Part shown: one piece after another, positions 46,806-56,477 of the stretch
How the letters are laid out: every line of letters begins with the position of its first letter
Position numbering within the stretch: the stretch's first letter is position 1
Assembly: GCA_938045585.1 (NCBI GenBank)
Contig: CALIAU010000011.1
Location: 1-64,000 of the forward strand
DNA: 64,000 nucleotides
Origin: an uncultured Saprospiraceae bacterium
GTDB taxonomy: Bacteria; Bacteroidota; Bacteroidia; Chitinophagales; Saprospiraceae
Reading direction: 5' to 3'
The notes under the pieces: model-generated
Seen by the model: the letters and a program-made list of their open reading frames with translations, nothing else
Told to the model about the DNA's origin: nothing
The model's database searches: none
Made by a program: the position numbers and the translations under genes

Positions 46806-48752
46806 ATGAAAAACATCCTTTCCTTTGTTATCCTATGCTGTTTTGCATCCGTTCTCCATGCAACTACACACTATGCAGCCCCTGATGGTACAGCTGACTT
46901 TATAGTATCCAGTCCTACAAACCCTATGACCCTTGAGTTTGCATATTTTAGTTGTGCGCCTGGGGATAGCCTGCTTTTAGAAGGGAGCTTTATAAGGGAA
47001 GAGGAATTATATGTTACACTTACTGACTTTTATATTGGCGAGTATGGAGCTGGTGCTAGTCTGGAAGGGGATTATGATAATACAACAGAAGGATTTCCTC
47101 TCATCACCCTACGATATCCGACCAATGTTACTGTAGAAAACCTGACCTTTAGTAACCACTTTGGAAATTACGCAAGAGGAATTCTCGTCTGGGGTTCTGG
47201 AGATAATGTGAACATAAAAGATAATGTCTTTACAAACATTGGATGGAACACAGACCCTGCTGAAATTGCAGATTTCAGCGAAGGGTCCAATGCCATTCTT
47301 GTCGTGGGAAATGTAAACACAGGAAGTTTAACAGATGTGAATATTACAGGAAATGCAGTAACAAATATTGTATTAGGACGCAGCGAAGCGATCACACTTA
47401 TTGGAAACGTAGACGGCTTTCTTGTCGCTGATAATTATCTCTCAGACCTTAGCAATATTGGTATTGATGCTGCAGGTCATTTTTCCTGGGTAGCAGATTA
47501 TGATCCACCCTTTGACCCTCTAGATCCTGTGCTCAATCAAGCAAGGAATGGCATTGTCAGAAATAATACGGTAATCAATGCTGTATCACCTATAGCAACC
47601 TCTGCTGGTTTATACTGTGATGGTTGCCGCGATGTGCTTTTTGAAAGAAATGTAGTGAAGGGATGCGGAGCAGGCATATCCATCGGCTGTGAGGTAGGTG
47701 GAAACAAAACAGCATCTCATGTCACAGTAATAAATAACATCTTTAAAGAGAATCTGGAATCGGGCATGTTCCTTGGTAGTCTTACTTCAGAAGGCTCTGC
47801 GAATGGTCCCAGTTCTGTAGATGATTGCGTAGTTAGAAATAATACCTTTTATAATAACTGCCAAACAGATGGTGCAGACACGTTTAATGATTACGAAATA
47901 TTTTTGCAGAACAGTAATAACAATATTTTCAAAAACAATATCCTGTATATGCTTAACACAGCAAGAGGGATAGTAGCTGCAGGAACTTCGGAGGTTGTTA
48001 ATTTTGAAATGGACTATAATCTATTTTACAGACCCGATCAGTCAGAATTGGATCTCGTTATTTCTTCAGCTACAAGTACACTGGAAGGCAATGTGCATTC
48101 ACAATATGGAGATCCAGGCTTTGCTGGAGAAACTTCTGACCTCTTTGATATATCCATCTCGGGCAGAGCGGCAAATGCGGGAGACCCAGATCCTGCATGT
48201 ATTCCTGCAGGAGAACTCGATAGAGATGGGGGAGTACGTGTCCAAGGATCTATTGCGGATATAGGTGCACAGGAATCCGCATCTACACAAGAGGCTCCCA
48301 TACCCAATACTGAGTTTGCAATATTCACAGCTGACCTTACCTGCATAAGCACGATTATTCCCAGCAATGCAAACGGAATTACGAATAGTGTTATGACAGT
48401 CAAAATCCAGGAGTTAGGAAATGCAAACACCGAAGGAATTATCACCGTGATTATTCCCAAAGATGATCGATTAACATTTAGTTACGATGCTACGCTAAGT
48501 GCCATTGGTCCATTTGCAGTGAATAACGAGGATTGGGTATATGATGGCTCCAATGGAAGTTTTCATATTTGGACCAGTGATGTAGAAATTGAAGAAATAT
48601 CTAGTTCCACCTTTGGTTTTGAGGCTGTCTATGATCCACAGAATGCCTCAGGAATAGTAAGTTTTACTTCGACTATTTTTACTGGAAGTGGAGGCGAAGA
48701 AAATGGTGCTAACAATATTGATGTGGAAACCCTATTGTATTTCTCTAACTAG
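46806..48752 (+). CDS. Secreted right-handed beta-helix protein (choice-of-anchor Q type)
   Basis: The 648-residue protein has a signal peptide (CCFASVLHATTHYAAP) and a right-handed beta-helix at about 60-440 (VTVENLTFSNHFGNYARGIL; VNIKDNVFTNIG; VTVINNIFKENLESGMFL; VRNNTFYNNC). The closing segment RVQGSIADIGAQES is the choice-of-anchor Q ending. Residues about 500-648 are a beta-sandwich domain. I do not see a type A or B sorting tail, so it is an export candidate without T9SS signature. It is likely a polysaccharide-binding or lyase-like protein. Confidence 0.83.
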   Translation: MKNILSFVILCCFASVLHATTHYAAPDGTADFIVSSPTNPMTLEFAYFSCAPGDSLLLEGSFIREEELYVTLTDFYIGEYGAGASLEGDYDNTTEGFPLITLRYPTNVTVENLTFSNHFGNYARGILVWGSGDNVNIKDNVFTNIGWNTDPAEIADFSEGSNAILVVGNVNTGSLTDVNITGNAVTNIVLGRSEAITLIGNVDGFLVADNYLSDLSNIGIDAAGHFSWVADYDPPFDPLDPVLNQARNGIVRNNTVINAVSPIATSAGLYCDGCRDVLFERNVVKGCGAGISIGCEVGGNKTASHVTVINNIFKENLESGMFLGSLTSEGSANGPSSVDDCVVRNNTFYNNCQTDGADTFNDYEIFLQNSNNNIFKNNILYMLNTARGIVAAGTSEVVNFEMDYNLFYRPDQSELDLVISSATSTLEGNVHSQYGDPGFAGETSDLFDISISGRAANAGDPDPACIPAGELDRDGGVRVQGSIADIGAQESASTQEAPIPNTEFAIFTADLTCISTIIPSNANGITNSVMTVKIQELGNANTEGIITVIIPKDDRLTFSYDATLSAIGPFAVNNEDWVYDGSNGSFHIWTSDVEIEEISSSTFGFEAVYDPQNASGIVSFTSTIFTGSGGEENGANNIDVETLLYFSN

Positions 48753-48797
48753 AATATTAGTTTTAATTTAAAAATTATATAGAAACAATGTATAATC

Positions 48798-49988
48798 ATG
48801 AAAGTACACTTCCTCTTCCTCTGCGTTTTTTTACTTCTATGTAATGAAACAACGGCGCAACGATATCTCAGTTCTATATTTCAGGAGACAGAAGTAACGA
48901 CTGATATTACTTATGGTGCAGCAACAAACTATCTTAGCGAAGAAGAACAGTTGACTTTAGATTTTTATCAAGCTAAGGACGATACAGAGCAACAACGACC
49001 ACTGATTATATTTACCCATGGTGGAGGATTTGTAGATCAAGCACAGACTAAGTCAGGTGTTCATATTGTAGCCTTTTGCGATAGCATGGCGCGAAAGGGA
49101 TATGTAGCGGCTAGTATCAATTATAGATTAGATAGCACTATCTGCCAAAGAGCAATCGTAAATGCGATGCATGACCTGAAAGCAACCATTCGATATTTTA
49201 AAAAAGAACATCAAACCTATAGAGTAGACACAAATTTAATATTTGTAGGTGGTGAATCTGCTGGGGCCATTACCTCACTCAGTGCAGCCTATGTGAACAC
49301 GCCTGCTGAACTCGAAATGCCAGAGGCTGCCTTACCCAGGGCCGAAGAACAAAGTGTGGAAGGAATCAGTGGGAACCCAGGATATACATCTAATGTTACC
49401 GGAGTCATGTGTTTTTGTGGTGGTACAAAAACGACATTAAACGAATTCCTGTTTGACACACTCGCTATGGAATCTGCTTTGGATCCGCCCTTAATGCAAG
49501 TGCATGGAACCAATGATTTGCTCATTTCTACTGCCAGTGCCTTAGAGGTATCTATTCGTGCCAGTAATCTGGAGCTTCCATTTCTATTTTATCCCCTGTT
49601 TGAAGCCACCCATTGCCCTTGGTTTTTTCCCTTGCCCAACTCCTTTGCATATCTAGATACTCTTATCGACTTCACAGTACCGTTTTTGTATGCCTTTATT
49701 CTAGAAACATCCATTGATGAAACAGCTTCCAATACCGATAATGATGTAAAGATATTTCCGAATCCGTCCTCTAGGGAAGTACAGCTACAGTTTGGCTCTG
49801 CCTTAAAAGAAGATGTAGACATAGTGATATATACTAGCAATGGATATTCGGTCTACAAGGACAAGATACAACAGGGGCAAAGTGATTTTGAGATACAACA
49901 TCTGCTGCCCTCCGGTATGTATTTTATAAAAATACATTCTAATCAATTTAGTAAAGTCTTACGTATGCAGGTCAAATCAAGTAATTAG
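48798..49988 (+). CDS. Alpha/beta-hydrolase esterase, T9SS type A secreted
   Basis: The 396-residue protein has a signal peptide (LLLCNETTAQ) and a carboxylesterase-like alpha/beta-hydrolase domain. The oxyanion motif HGGG is at 74-77, the nucleophile elbow GGESAG gives Ser154, and the acid and base are probably Asp240 (VHGTNDLLI) and His272 (EATHCPW). It resembles polysaccharide or phospholipid esterases of the same group. The end is a type A sorting domain (IFPNPSSREVQLQF, PSGMYFIKIHSN). It follows the beta-helix gene by 45 bases and may act on the same substrate, perhaps removing acetyl groups. Confidence 0.88.
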   Translation: MKVHFLFLCVFLLLCNETTAQRYLSSIFQETEVTTDITYGAATNYLSEEEQLTLDFYQAKDDTEQQRPLIIFTHGGGFVDQAQTKSGVHIVAFCDSMARKGYVAASINYRLDSTICQRAIVNAMHDLKATIRYFKKEHQTYRVDTNLIFVGGESAGAITSLSAAYVNTPAELEMPEAALPRAEEQSVEGISGNPGYTSNVTGVMCFCGGTKTTLNEFLFDTLAMESALDPPLMQVHGTNDLLISTASALEVSIRASNLELPFLFYPLFEATHCPWFFPLPNSFAYLDTLIDFTVPFLYAFILETSIDETASNTDNDVKIFPNPSSREVQLQFGSALKEDVDIVIYTSNGYSVYKDKIQQGQSDFEIQHLLPSGMYFIKIHSNQFSKVLRMQVKSSN

Positions 49989-50084
49989 CGAGGACAGTTT
50001 CTTTGTTTCCTTCATAATAGGGTGTTGCTTAAATGGCATAAGACAAACTATATACTCTAACTTAGAGATCTAAACATTACAGTT

Positions 50085-50432
50085 ATGCGCACTTCCTTCT
50101 TGTTTGCATTATTCTTTTGCCTCTTGACTAGCTGCTCTGATAATTCGGATAGTAAGCCCTGTACTGCGGAAGCATGGCAGGGATCTTATATTGGCACGAA
50201 ATCCTGTCCGGGAGTAATCAATGATGATTATCAGTTCACTGTCGTGCGTGTAGAATCACCTTCCAGTGCGCCCATACAAAACATTTTACTTATAGATAGT
50301 ATCCAGTATGTATTTGAAGACTGTACATTAAGTTTTCATGATGTGGCAGAATTTGAATCAGTGGGTTCCTTAGAAGAGGGTATACTAACTCTTACAGCAG
50401 ACTCTTGTACTTTGTATGCTAGTAAGCGGTAA
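50085..50432 (+). CDS. Small lipoprotein of unknown function
   Basis: The 115-residue product has a lipobox at Cys17 (LLTSC) and a small beta-rich domain with four further cysteines (PCTAEAWQGSYIGTKSC; VFEDCTLSF; LTADSCTLY), which may form two disulfides. No family is recognised. It lies 96 bases after the esterase gene on the same strand. Confidence 0.72.
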   Translation: MRTSFLFALFFCLLTSCSDNSDSKPCTAEAWQGSYIGTKSCPGVINDDYQFTVVRVESPSSAPIQNILLIDSIQYVFEDCTLSFHDVAEFESVGSLEEGILTLTADSCTLYASKR

Positions 50433-50648
50433 GGACTAGAATGTGTTTCTGCTAACTCTATGAAAAAGTCTATGTAAAAATATAAAGAGATTGTCCTGTT
50501 TTTCTCTTCTGGACTGGAGTACTAAGCCACTTCCAAAATGTCACATTTAATTAGTTTTTATATTATATCCCTGAAAAAAACTATTCTGACAAAATTCCTG
50601 CAGTCTAGGATTTGCTTATATTTATTGTGGACCTTAAAATTTGAAGTA

Positions 50649-52100
50649 ATGAAATACATAGCTTTATGCTTTTTAACATGCACTTTTGTTTCACTGAACG
50701 CGCAACAATTTATTGAAGTATTTCCACATATCTTAGATGATAGTGGAGTAGCTACTAGTCAAGCTATGGGTTTGTCTGATATAGACTTGGATGGAGATAT
50801 TGATATACTAGTTACAGGCAATAGATTTGGAGCTCCCTATGAATTTGATGAAATCGCTAAACTCTATTTAAATGATGGAGATGGAAATTTTACTATAAAA
50901 ACCAATAATTCTATTGGACCAGTTAGAAATAGCGCAGTTTCTTTTTCTGATGTAGATAATGATGGAGATGAAGATGTATTAGTATTAGGAATAAACACCT
51001 TAGGTAATAGCACTACAGATCTTTATTTGAATAATGGAACAGGAGTTTTTCTTAGACAGTTTCCATCTACTTTTCTTCCTGTTGATGACGGAGTAATTGC
51101 CTTTTCAGATATTGATGGTGACGGTGATGAAGATGTTTTAATAACTGCATATTTAAGTACAGAATTATATGAGAACGATGGTGACGGAGTGTTTACGAGA
51201 ATAGAGAATTCAAATTTATTGGGAGTCTCAGACAGTGACGCAGCCTTTTCAGATATTGATGGTGATAATGATATGGACTTTCTTTTACATGGAAGGCTGC
51301 CAGGTTTTGGAAATATTACTATATTTTATGAGAATGATGGCTTGGGAAATTATAAAGAAAATATAGATACTCAATTAGTGCATGGTAATTATGGTTCTGT
51401 GGCATTTGCAGATATAGATCAAGATGGAGATGATGATTTGTTAATCACAAGTAATTTAGACAATTCCACTTTTATCTCTTACTTGTATATAAATGATGGG
51501 CAGGGCAATTTTACTAAGCACCAAGAATTGGAAGGCTTACGTACCGGGACCACCTCTTTTGCTGATGTTGATAATGATAATGATTTAGATTTATTTATGT
51601 GTGGTTCAGGACACATGTCGTCTAAAGAAACACATTTTTATTTGAATGATGGTGATGGAAATTTCATTGAAAATACTGAATCAAATTTTGAAGGTTTTAG
51701 TGGAGCTTCTCTAGGCTTTGTTGATGTTGATAATGATCAAGATTTAGATTTACTTCTAAACTCGTATAGCCAAGATTTTTATGTATTAAGGCTATTTAAA
51801 AATAATTTAACGACGACTTCTGTGGAAGCTACTATTAATAATTCTAACTATTTAGATATAATTTCTAACCCTATCTCACGTGATATGATGAGAATTAGAT
51901 TTAATTCAAATCGGAATGCATTACATAAGTTTCTAATCTACGATGAGCAGGGTCAACTTGCTCTACAGAGTTCTCAAAATATGCAAGTAGGAGAAAATCA
52001 AAAGGAAATTGACATCTCTATGCTGTCTAATGGAATTTACTTTATTCAGTTAGAAGAAAAAGGAAACAGCATAAGTCAAAAGTTTGTTATTAGCCGATAA
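50649..52100 (+). CDS. FG-GAP/VCBS-repeat T9SS type A protein
   Basis: The 483-residue product starts best at ATG 50649 (MKYIALCFLTCTFVSLNAQ); an upstream ATG at 50538 is open but puts 37 residues ahead of the signal. It contains about seven Asp-rich propeller blades (DIDLDGDID, DVDNDGDED, DIDGDGDED, DIDGDNDMD, DIDQDGDDD, DVDNDNDLD, DVDNDQDLD) and ends with a type A sorting tail (ISNPISRDMMRIRF, SNGIYFIQLEE, QKFVISR). It is a paralogue of the protein at 14057-15502, with equal length and plan. Calcium-dependent adhesion is inferred. Confidence 0.9.
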   Translation: MKYIALCFLTCTFVSLNAQQFIEVFPHILDDSGVATSQAMGLSDIDLDGDIDILVTGNRFGAPYEFDEIAKLYLNDGDGNFTIKTNNSIGPVRNSAVSFSDVDNDGDEDVLVLGINTLGNSTTDLYLNNGTGVFLRQFPSTFLPVDDGVIAFSDIDGDGDEDVLITAYLSTELYENDGDGVFTRIENSNLLGVSDSDAAFSDIDGDNDMDFLLHGRLPGFGNITIFYENDGLGNYKENIDTQLVHGNYGSVAFADIDQDGDDDLLITSNLDNSTFISYLYINDGQGNFTKHQELEGLRTGTTSFADVDNDNDLDLFMCGSGHMSSKETHFYLNDGDGNFIENTESNFEGFSGASLGFVDVDNDQDLDLLLNSYSQDFYVLRLFKNNLTTTSVEATINNSNYLDIISNPISRDMMRIRFNSNRNALHKFLIYDEQGQLALQSSQNMQVGENQKEIDISMLSNGIYFIQLEEKGNSISQKFVISR

Positions 52101-52322
52101 TCTATATCACCAAATGCAGATTAAGAGTTAATTATTTGTCTCCGTCTTACTCTAGTACTAAAAAGCTACGATAGAGCTAAGATTGAGGATTAGATTGCTT
52201 TCTATGTTAATAGCAAATATTCCGTCAAGGCCAGGATAAATATTTTGTATTTCAGCAGTTTCAAAATCTTAAAAATTACAGAACTAAACTAGGAATGCAG
52301 TTGAAATCCTTATCTTTATTCT

Positions 52323-54980
52323 ATGGCAAAACATATTATACTACTGGCTTTCTTTCTATTTTCTAGCACTCTCCTAGCACAGCTACCAGATGGTGCCACC
52401 GCTCCAAATTGGACGCTGACAGATTTGGATGGAGAAACACATACACTTTATAATGTGCTGAATTCAGGTAAGCATGTCATTTTAGACTTTAGTGCTAGCT
52501 GGTGTGGCTTCTGTTGGTCATACCATAACTCGGGTGCCTTAGAGGATATTTATCATGACTATGGTCCAGATGGCACAGATGAGGTACGGGTCTTCTTCAT
52601 AGAAGCATCCAGTGGTACAAACGATGATTGTTTGTATGGCATGTCAAGTTGCACAGGAGGGACACAGGGAAACTGGGTGGCAGGAACAGATTATCCCATG
52701 TTTAATTTAGAGGGTTCTGATTTAAATGTAGCAAGTGCTTATAACATTAATTTTTTCCCAACCATCTATGGCATTCATGCGGAGGATAAAACGATTTGGC
52801 ATGTGGGCCAGTTTACCGCATCAGAATGGGAAACCTTATTTTTTGAATCCTTTATACTCGATGCCAGTCCCAATATTATCGATGGGAATTGTTCGGGTGG
52901 CGGTGCAATAGAATTAAACCCCTCAGGAGGGGCGAATGATGCGCTTAGTTATGCCTGGTCAGATGGGTCTACGGATGAAGATGCAATCGATCTTGAGACA
53001 GGCATTTATTCTGTGACCATCACAGATGATCTTGGATATTTTATAAGTATTGAAGATATGTTTGTAGAAAGTGATTCGGATTTAGAAATCATATCTGCCT
53101 TTACGGAGGATATCAGTTGTTTTGGAGAAGCAGATGGCAGCATTGAATTAACTGTGGCATCCAGTTCTAGTGTTTCTTACATCTGGAGTAATGGCATGTC
53201 AGGAAATTTTATCGAGGGACTTTCTCAAGGAATATACGATGTTATTATTGTGAATAATTCCAACAACTGTGAAATAACAGCAAGCTATTTTGTAGATACA
53301 CCGGATGAAATTGTCTTTGATGGAGTTGCTGAATCAGCAAGCTGTGGGGAAGAGAATGGTCTTATCGAATATAGTTATGATGGAGCTGAAGAACCCATTA
53401 CAATTTTTCTCAATGGCGTAGCCGTGAATGATAATCCTATTATAAATCTGCCTAGTGGAAACTATGAGTTAGAATTGTTAGATGGTAACAGTTGTTCGGT
53501 AACTACGGAACTCGTTGTAAATGATGTCGCTGCTCCCATACTCCAAATTGAAGAAACAGAGGTCCTAAGCTGCTTAGTACTACAGAGTACCTTGGATGCT
53601 TCAATGTCCACAGGGAATAATCTTGCCTTTACTTGGATGGATGATCAGGGTGTGCTTTTAGGAGAGGAAGCAAGTGTTGAGGTGTTTGAGCCAGGTATCT
53701 ATACCTGTCAGATAACGGATGCAGTCAGTAATTGCGTGGTGACAGAGACCGTAGAAGTACTTGGAGATTTTGAAGTTACGGATGTTCTTATAAATACGCC
53801 AGAGCCTATCGCCTGTATAGGGGATGTGATTCAGATAGAAGCGGAAGAACTCAGTGATGTGATTGTTAGTTGGTCCACGGTAGATGGAAACATAGTAGAC
53901 GGGCAGGATGGCTTTACGCCTACCGTTTCAGAGGCAGGTACCTATGTCTTGGAAGTACTTAATCCAGCTAACGGCTGTACGGAAGAGACGACTGTAGAAG
54001 TGGAGGCCCTAGGCAATTCAGTAAATGCACAATTTAATTATACCCTAGATGGGAATACTGTGCTTTTGGAAGATCTTTCTGTTGGCGATGGACTGAGTTA
54101 TATTTGGGATTTTGGAGACGGAAATACGAGTACAGACAATGTGACAGAATATACCTATGCCGAAGATGGTGTGTATATACTTTGTGTAGAGGTAGAAAAT
54201 AACTGTGGTGTATCCAATGATTGCAAAACAGTATTTGTGGGCGGCGCGCCGAGCTTTGAATTTGTGCTCATGGATATATCTTGTTTTGAATCTTCAGATG
54301 GTAGCATTACAATCGATCCTACTGGTGGTGTGCCGGATTTTGAAATCGCGTGGGAGGGTGTAAATGGTTTTATCTCAAACGAATTTAGCATAGAAAATCT
54401 AGAAGCAGGAGAATATACTATGGTACTTACGGATGCCACAGAGGCCTTTGTCGAACAAAGTTTTGTTATAGCAGAGCCAAGTGCTATAAGTATAGAAAAT
54501 GCAATAATTGTAAATGATGAAAATGGACAGGGTCTGGGATCCATCGAGCTAACTGGTACAGGAGGGACTGGAGAGTTGGACTATATCTGGGAAGATGGTG
54601 TAGAGGGACCTCTGCGAGAAAATTTAGAGGCAGGGGAGTACACAGTAGAAATTAGAGATGAGAATGACTGTAGCAATAGTTTTGACTTTCTTATTGAGAA
54701 TGTCTTGACTTCGAGTGAGGATATAGAATATTGGAATGGTTTAGAAATATTTCCTAGTCCAGCAGTTGATATGCTGCAGGTCATATTGCCTAGGGAAAAT
54801 ACAGAGGCGATGCACATAGATGTTTTAAGTTTAGAAGGAAAAATAATACTACAAAAGAACTACCTCTCTGGAAACACACAAGTACAGCTAGATGTGTCTG
54901 ATCTACATACTGGCATGTATCTCTTGCGTATTGCAACAGAGTCTAAGAGCATTGTGCGCAAAATTCAGATTGTGGACTAG
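52323..54980 (+). CDS. T9SS type A protein with thioredoxin, SprB and PKD domains
   Basis: The 885-residue protein has a signal peptide (FSSTLLAQ) and an N-terminal TlpA/AhpC-like thioredoxin domain with the CGFC motif (Cys61, Cys64) in LDFSASWCGFCWSYHNS, followed by NINFFPTIYGI. Several SprB-type repeats follow (ISCFGEADGSIELTV, ISCFESSDGSITIDPTGG, GGTGELDYIWEDG). A PKD domain is at about 565-640 (LSYIWDFGDGNTSTDN). The end is a type A sorting tail (IFPSPAVDMLQVIL, HTGMYLLRIA). It probably acts at the surface in thiol chemistry or attachment. No operon partner is evident. Confidence 0.9.
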   Translation: MAKHIILLAFFLFSSTLLAQLPDGATAPNWTLTDLDGETHTLYNVLNSGKHVILDFSASWCGFCWSYHNSGALEDIYHDYGPDGTDEVRVFFIEASSGTNDDCLYGMSSCTGGTQGNWVAGTDYPMFNLEGSDLNVASAYNINFFPTIYGIHAEDKTIWHVGQFTASEWETLFFESFILDASPNIIDGNCSGGGAIELNPSGGANDALSYAWSDGSTDEDAIDLETGIYSVTITDDLGYFISIEDMFVESDSDLEIISAFTEDISCFGEADGSIELTVASSSSVSYIWSNGMSGNFIEGLSQGIYDVIIVNNSNNCEITASYFVDTPDEIVFDGVAESASCGEENGLIEYSYDGAEEPITIFLNGVAVNDNPIINLPSGNYELELLDGNSCSVTTELVVNDVAAPILQIEETEVLSCLVLQSTLDASMSTGNNLAFTWMDDQGVLLGEEASVEVFEPGIYTCQITDAVSNCVVTETVEVLGDFEVTDVLINTPEPIACIGDVIQIEAEELSDVIVSWSTVDGNIVDGQDGFTPTVSEAGTYVLEVLNPANGCTEETTVEVEALGNSVNAQFNYTLDGNTVLLEDLSVGDGLSYIWDFGDGNTSTDNVTEYTYAEDGVYILCVEVENNCGVSNDCKTVFVGGAPSFEFVLMDISCFESSDGSITIDPTGGVPDFEIAWEGVNGFISNEFSIENLEAGEYTMVLTDATEAFVEQSFVIAEPSAISIENAIIVNDENGQGLGSIELTGTGGTGELDYIWEDGVEGPLRENLEAGEYTVEIRDENDCSNSFDFLIENVLTSSEDIEYWNGLEIFPSPAVDMLQVILPRENTEAMHIDVLSLEGKIILQKNYLSGNTQVQLDVSDLHTGMYLLRIATESKSIVRKIQIVD

Positions 54981-54997
54981 CTTTTGTTGCCAAAAGC
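54980..54997 (+). terminator. Hairpin at the 3' end of the thioredoxin-PKD gene
   Basis: GCTTTTG pairs with CAAAAGC around TTGC, starting at the stop codon. It lacks a strong T run after it, so terminator function is uncertain. Confidence 0.35.
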
Positions 54998-55034
54998 CTG
55001 TATATTTAATGTATAGATTATTAAAATCTGTAGT

Positions 55035-55253
55035 ATGGAAGCAATTTATATATTAGCGATTTCACTTTTTATTGTGTCGACCTTCCTTGTGTACAAGTTG
55101 TCTATTGTAAAGTATCGCGAAGAATACAGTGAAAGGGAATGGAAGCTGCGTGGTGGAAGACTCTACTACTGGCAGGGTGCAGTGTATATTAGTGGTTTTA
55201 TAACTGTGCTTATCATGCTGCTCTTGAAAGCCCTCAATCTGTTACCCGTATAG
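55035..55253 (+). CDS. Small membrane protein with two spans
   Basis: The 72-residue protein has one hydrophobic span at about 3-22 (IYILAISLFIVSTFLVYKL), a charged middle with REWKLRGGRLYYWQG, and a second span at about 48-68 (VYISGFITVLIMLLLKAL). No family is recognised. It ends one base before the next reading frame, suggesting cotranscription. Confidence 0.6.
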   Translation: MEAIYILAISLFIVSTFLVYKLSIVKYREEYSEREWKLRGGRLYYWQGAVYISGFITVLIMLLLKALNLLPV

Positions 55254-55254
55254 T

Positions 55255-55695
55255 ATGTTGAAAGACTTTATGGGCATGTCCTTAACAGAGTTTCTTCCAG
55301 ATCTTACAACAATTAAGAGAATGCAAGATATGCTATTGTTCTTCTTAATTAGTATAACTGTATCCCTTTCCACTGGCTATGCGGAAAACATACCTTTAAA
55401 CAATAGTCCCTTAGATCAGACCGAATTGATCGGGGATTTTGCAGAGAACTCTATCATTCCATTTAATGCTTTTCAAGCTAAGACGGATGCTACATATACG
55501 ATAGCAAATTCATTTGAATCATTTCTTTGTTCCAACTGGATTGTGTTTGAACTTTCTCACGTTCTATTACAAGAACGATCAAGTATTCGCCAGATACAAA
55601 ATCTGTTTGTACAGACTTCAAATCAACAGTTTCTCATAAAACATATTTTTCTTTCTTCTACGATAGAGTCTCTATCTCTTATAAGAGTAGCCTAA
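55255..55695 (+). CDS. Hypothetical exported protein
   Basis: The 146-residue frame starts at ATG 55255, or better at ATG 55321, where MQDMLLFFLISITVSLSTGYA forms a signal peptide. The rest has no recognisable domain. It is one base from the previous small gene. The coding claim rests on the signal peptide and the tight spacing only. Confidence 0.45.
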   Translation: MLKDFMGMSLTEFLPDLTTIKRMQDMLLFFLISITVSLSTGYAENIPLNNSPLDQTELIGDFAENSIIPFNAFQAKTDATYTIANSFESFLCSNWIVFELSHVLLQERSSIRQIQNLFVQTSNQQFLIKHIFLSSTIESLSLIRVA

Positions 55696-55777
55696 GACTA
55701 GGTACTTAATTTCAATTCTAATAAGTTCAAAAATTTGACGCACTGTCACTGGCAGTGTGATAATCTAAATTTCGTAG

Positions 55778-55969
55778 ATGAAAATTCTGAAGAAAGCAAT
55801 TAGGCATTGTATGTTTATTTGTTTCATACTGATAGCCGGTTTAGCCGTGGGTCTAAGTGGTGGCGTGCCCGTCCCATTTCAAAAAATACGTAGAGATGCA
55901 GAAGTAGAAACTGCTGAGCTCGTTGAAGAGAAAAATGTAGATGAAGAGAAAGATCAATTTAAACTATAA
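55778..55969 (+). CDS. Small single-span membrane protein
   Basis: The 63-residue product has one hydrophobic span at about 12-30 (MFICFILIAGLAVGLSGGV) and an acidic tail (ETAELVEEKNVDEEKD). No family is recognised. A CACTG/CAGTG hairpin lies about 30 bases upstream. Confidence 0.5.
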   Translation: MKILKKAIRHCMFICFILIAGLAVGLSGGVPVPFQKIRRDAEVETAELVEEKNVDEEKDQFKL

Positions 55970-56010
55970 TAATTAGGTTCTTAAGACTTTACTGATCAGT
56001 CATTTTGCGC

Positions 56011-56029
56011 TGAAGATTGTGTATCTTCA
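56011..56029. promoter_or_regulatory. Hairpin before the lipocalin-like gene
   Basis: TGAAGAT and ATCTTCA pair around five bases and end 16 bases before the ATG at 56046. It could be a leader structure or part of a promoter region. Confidence 0.3.
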
Positions 56030-56045
56030 ACGTAATAATTAACTT

Positions 56046-56417
56046 ATGAATACAGTCCTTAAGCCCTTCGTACTTTCTCTAACTATTCTAGTGTGCTTAA
56101 TTGCATGCAAAAATGAAATATTCAAAAGCCAAAACCTAATTGGTGCTTGGAAGGTCGATTCATGGAAGATTGAAGAAACGGGAAAGGTAATCACCAATAA
56201 GATGGATATGAATTTTAATGCAGATGGGAATTATTCCATAGATTATGGACCCAAGAACGAGAAGGGTCGATATTGGATTGATGGAGAATTTCTACATACT
56301 GTTGAGTCCGAACAAGCAGAAAAAACTGTAAAGATTATAAGCTTAGGGGCAGACACAATGCGTCTTAAGATGAATCGCGGTGGACAGTTGGAGAATGTAG
56401 TTATGGTGAAGAGGTAA
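56046..56417 (+). CDS. Lipocalin-like lipoprotein
   Basis: The 123-residue protein has a lipobox at Cys21 (CLIAC) and a small beta-barrel domain: LIGAWKVDSWKIEETGKV, MDMNFNADGNYSIDYGPK, GRYWIDGEFLHTVESEQAEKTVKIISLGADTMRL. This matches the lipocalin-like families common in Bacteroidota lipoproteins (GxW start, F-x-x-DGxY strand). Ligand unknown. It converges with mutS. Confidence 0.78.
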   Translation: MNTVLKPFVLSLTILVCLIACKNEIFKSQNLIGAWKVDSWKIEETGKVITNKMDMNFNADGNYSIDYGPKNEKGRYWIDGEFLHTVESEQAEKTVKIISLGADTMRLKMNRGGQLENVVMVKR

Positions 56418-56454
56418 AGCCTAAGACCAGTGCTTTAGATTTAAGTTATCTCAT

Positions 56455-56477
56455 GCAAAAAAGCTATTGCAGCTTTT
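56455..56477 (-). terminator. Short hairpin terminator overlapping the mutS stop
   Basis: On the minus strand AAGCT-GCAAT-AGCTT is followed by a T run, using the last codons of mutS. The plus strand also reads into a T-rich stretch, so it may serve both converging genes. Confidence 0.5.

Noticed and set aside
50538-50648. Longer start for the FG-GAP protein at 50538
   Set aside because: It would put 37 residues ahead of a clean signal peptide that begins at the ATG of 50649.
56011-56029. Riboswitch before the lipocalin-like gene
   Set aside because: A single 7-base stem is far too small for a known aptamer.
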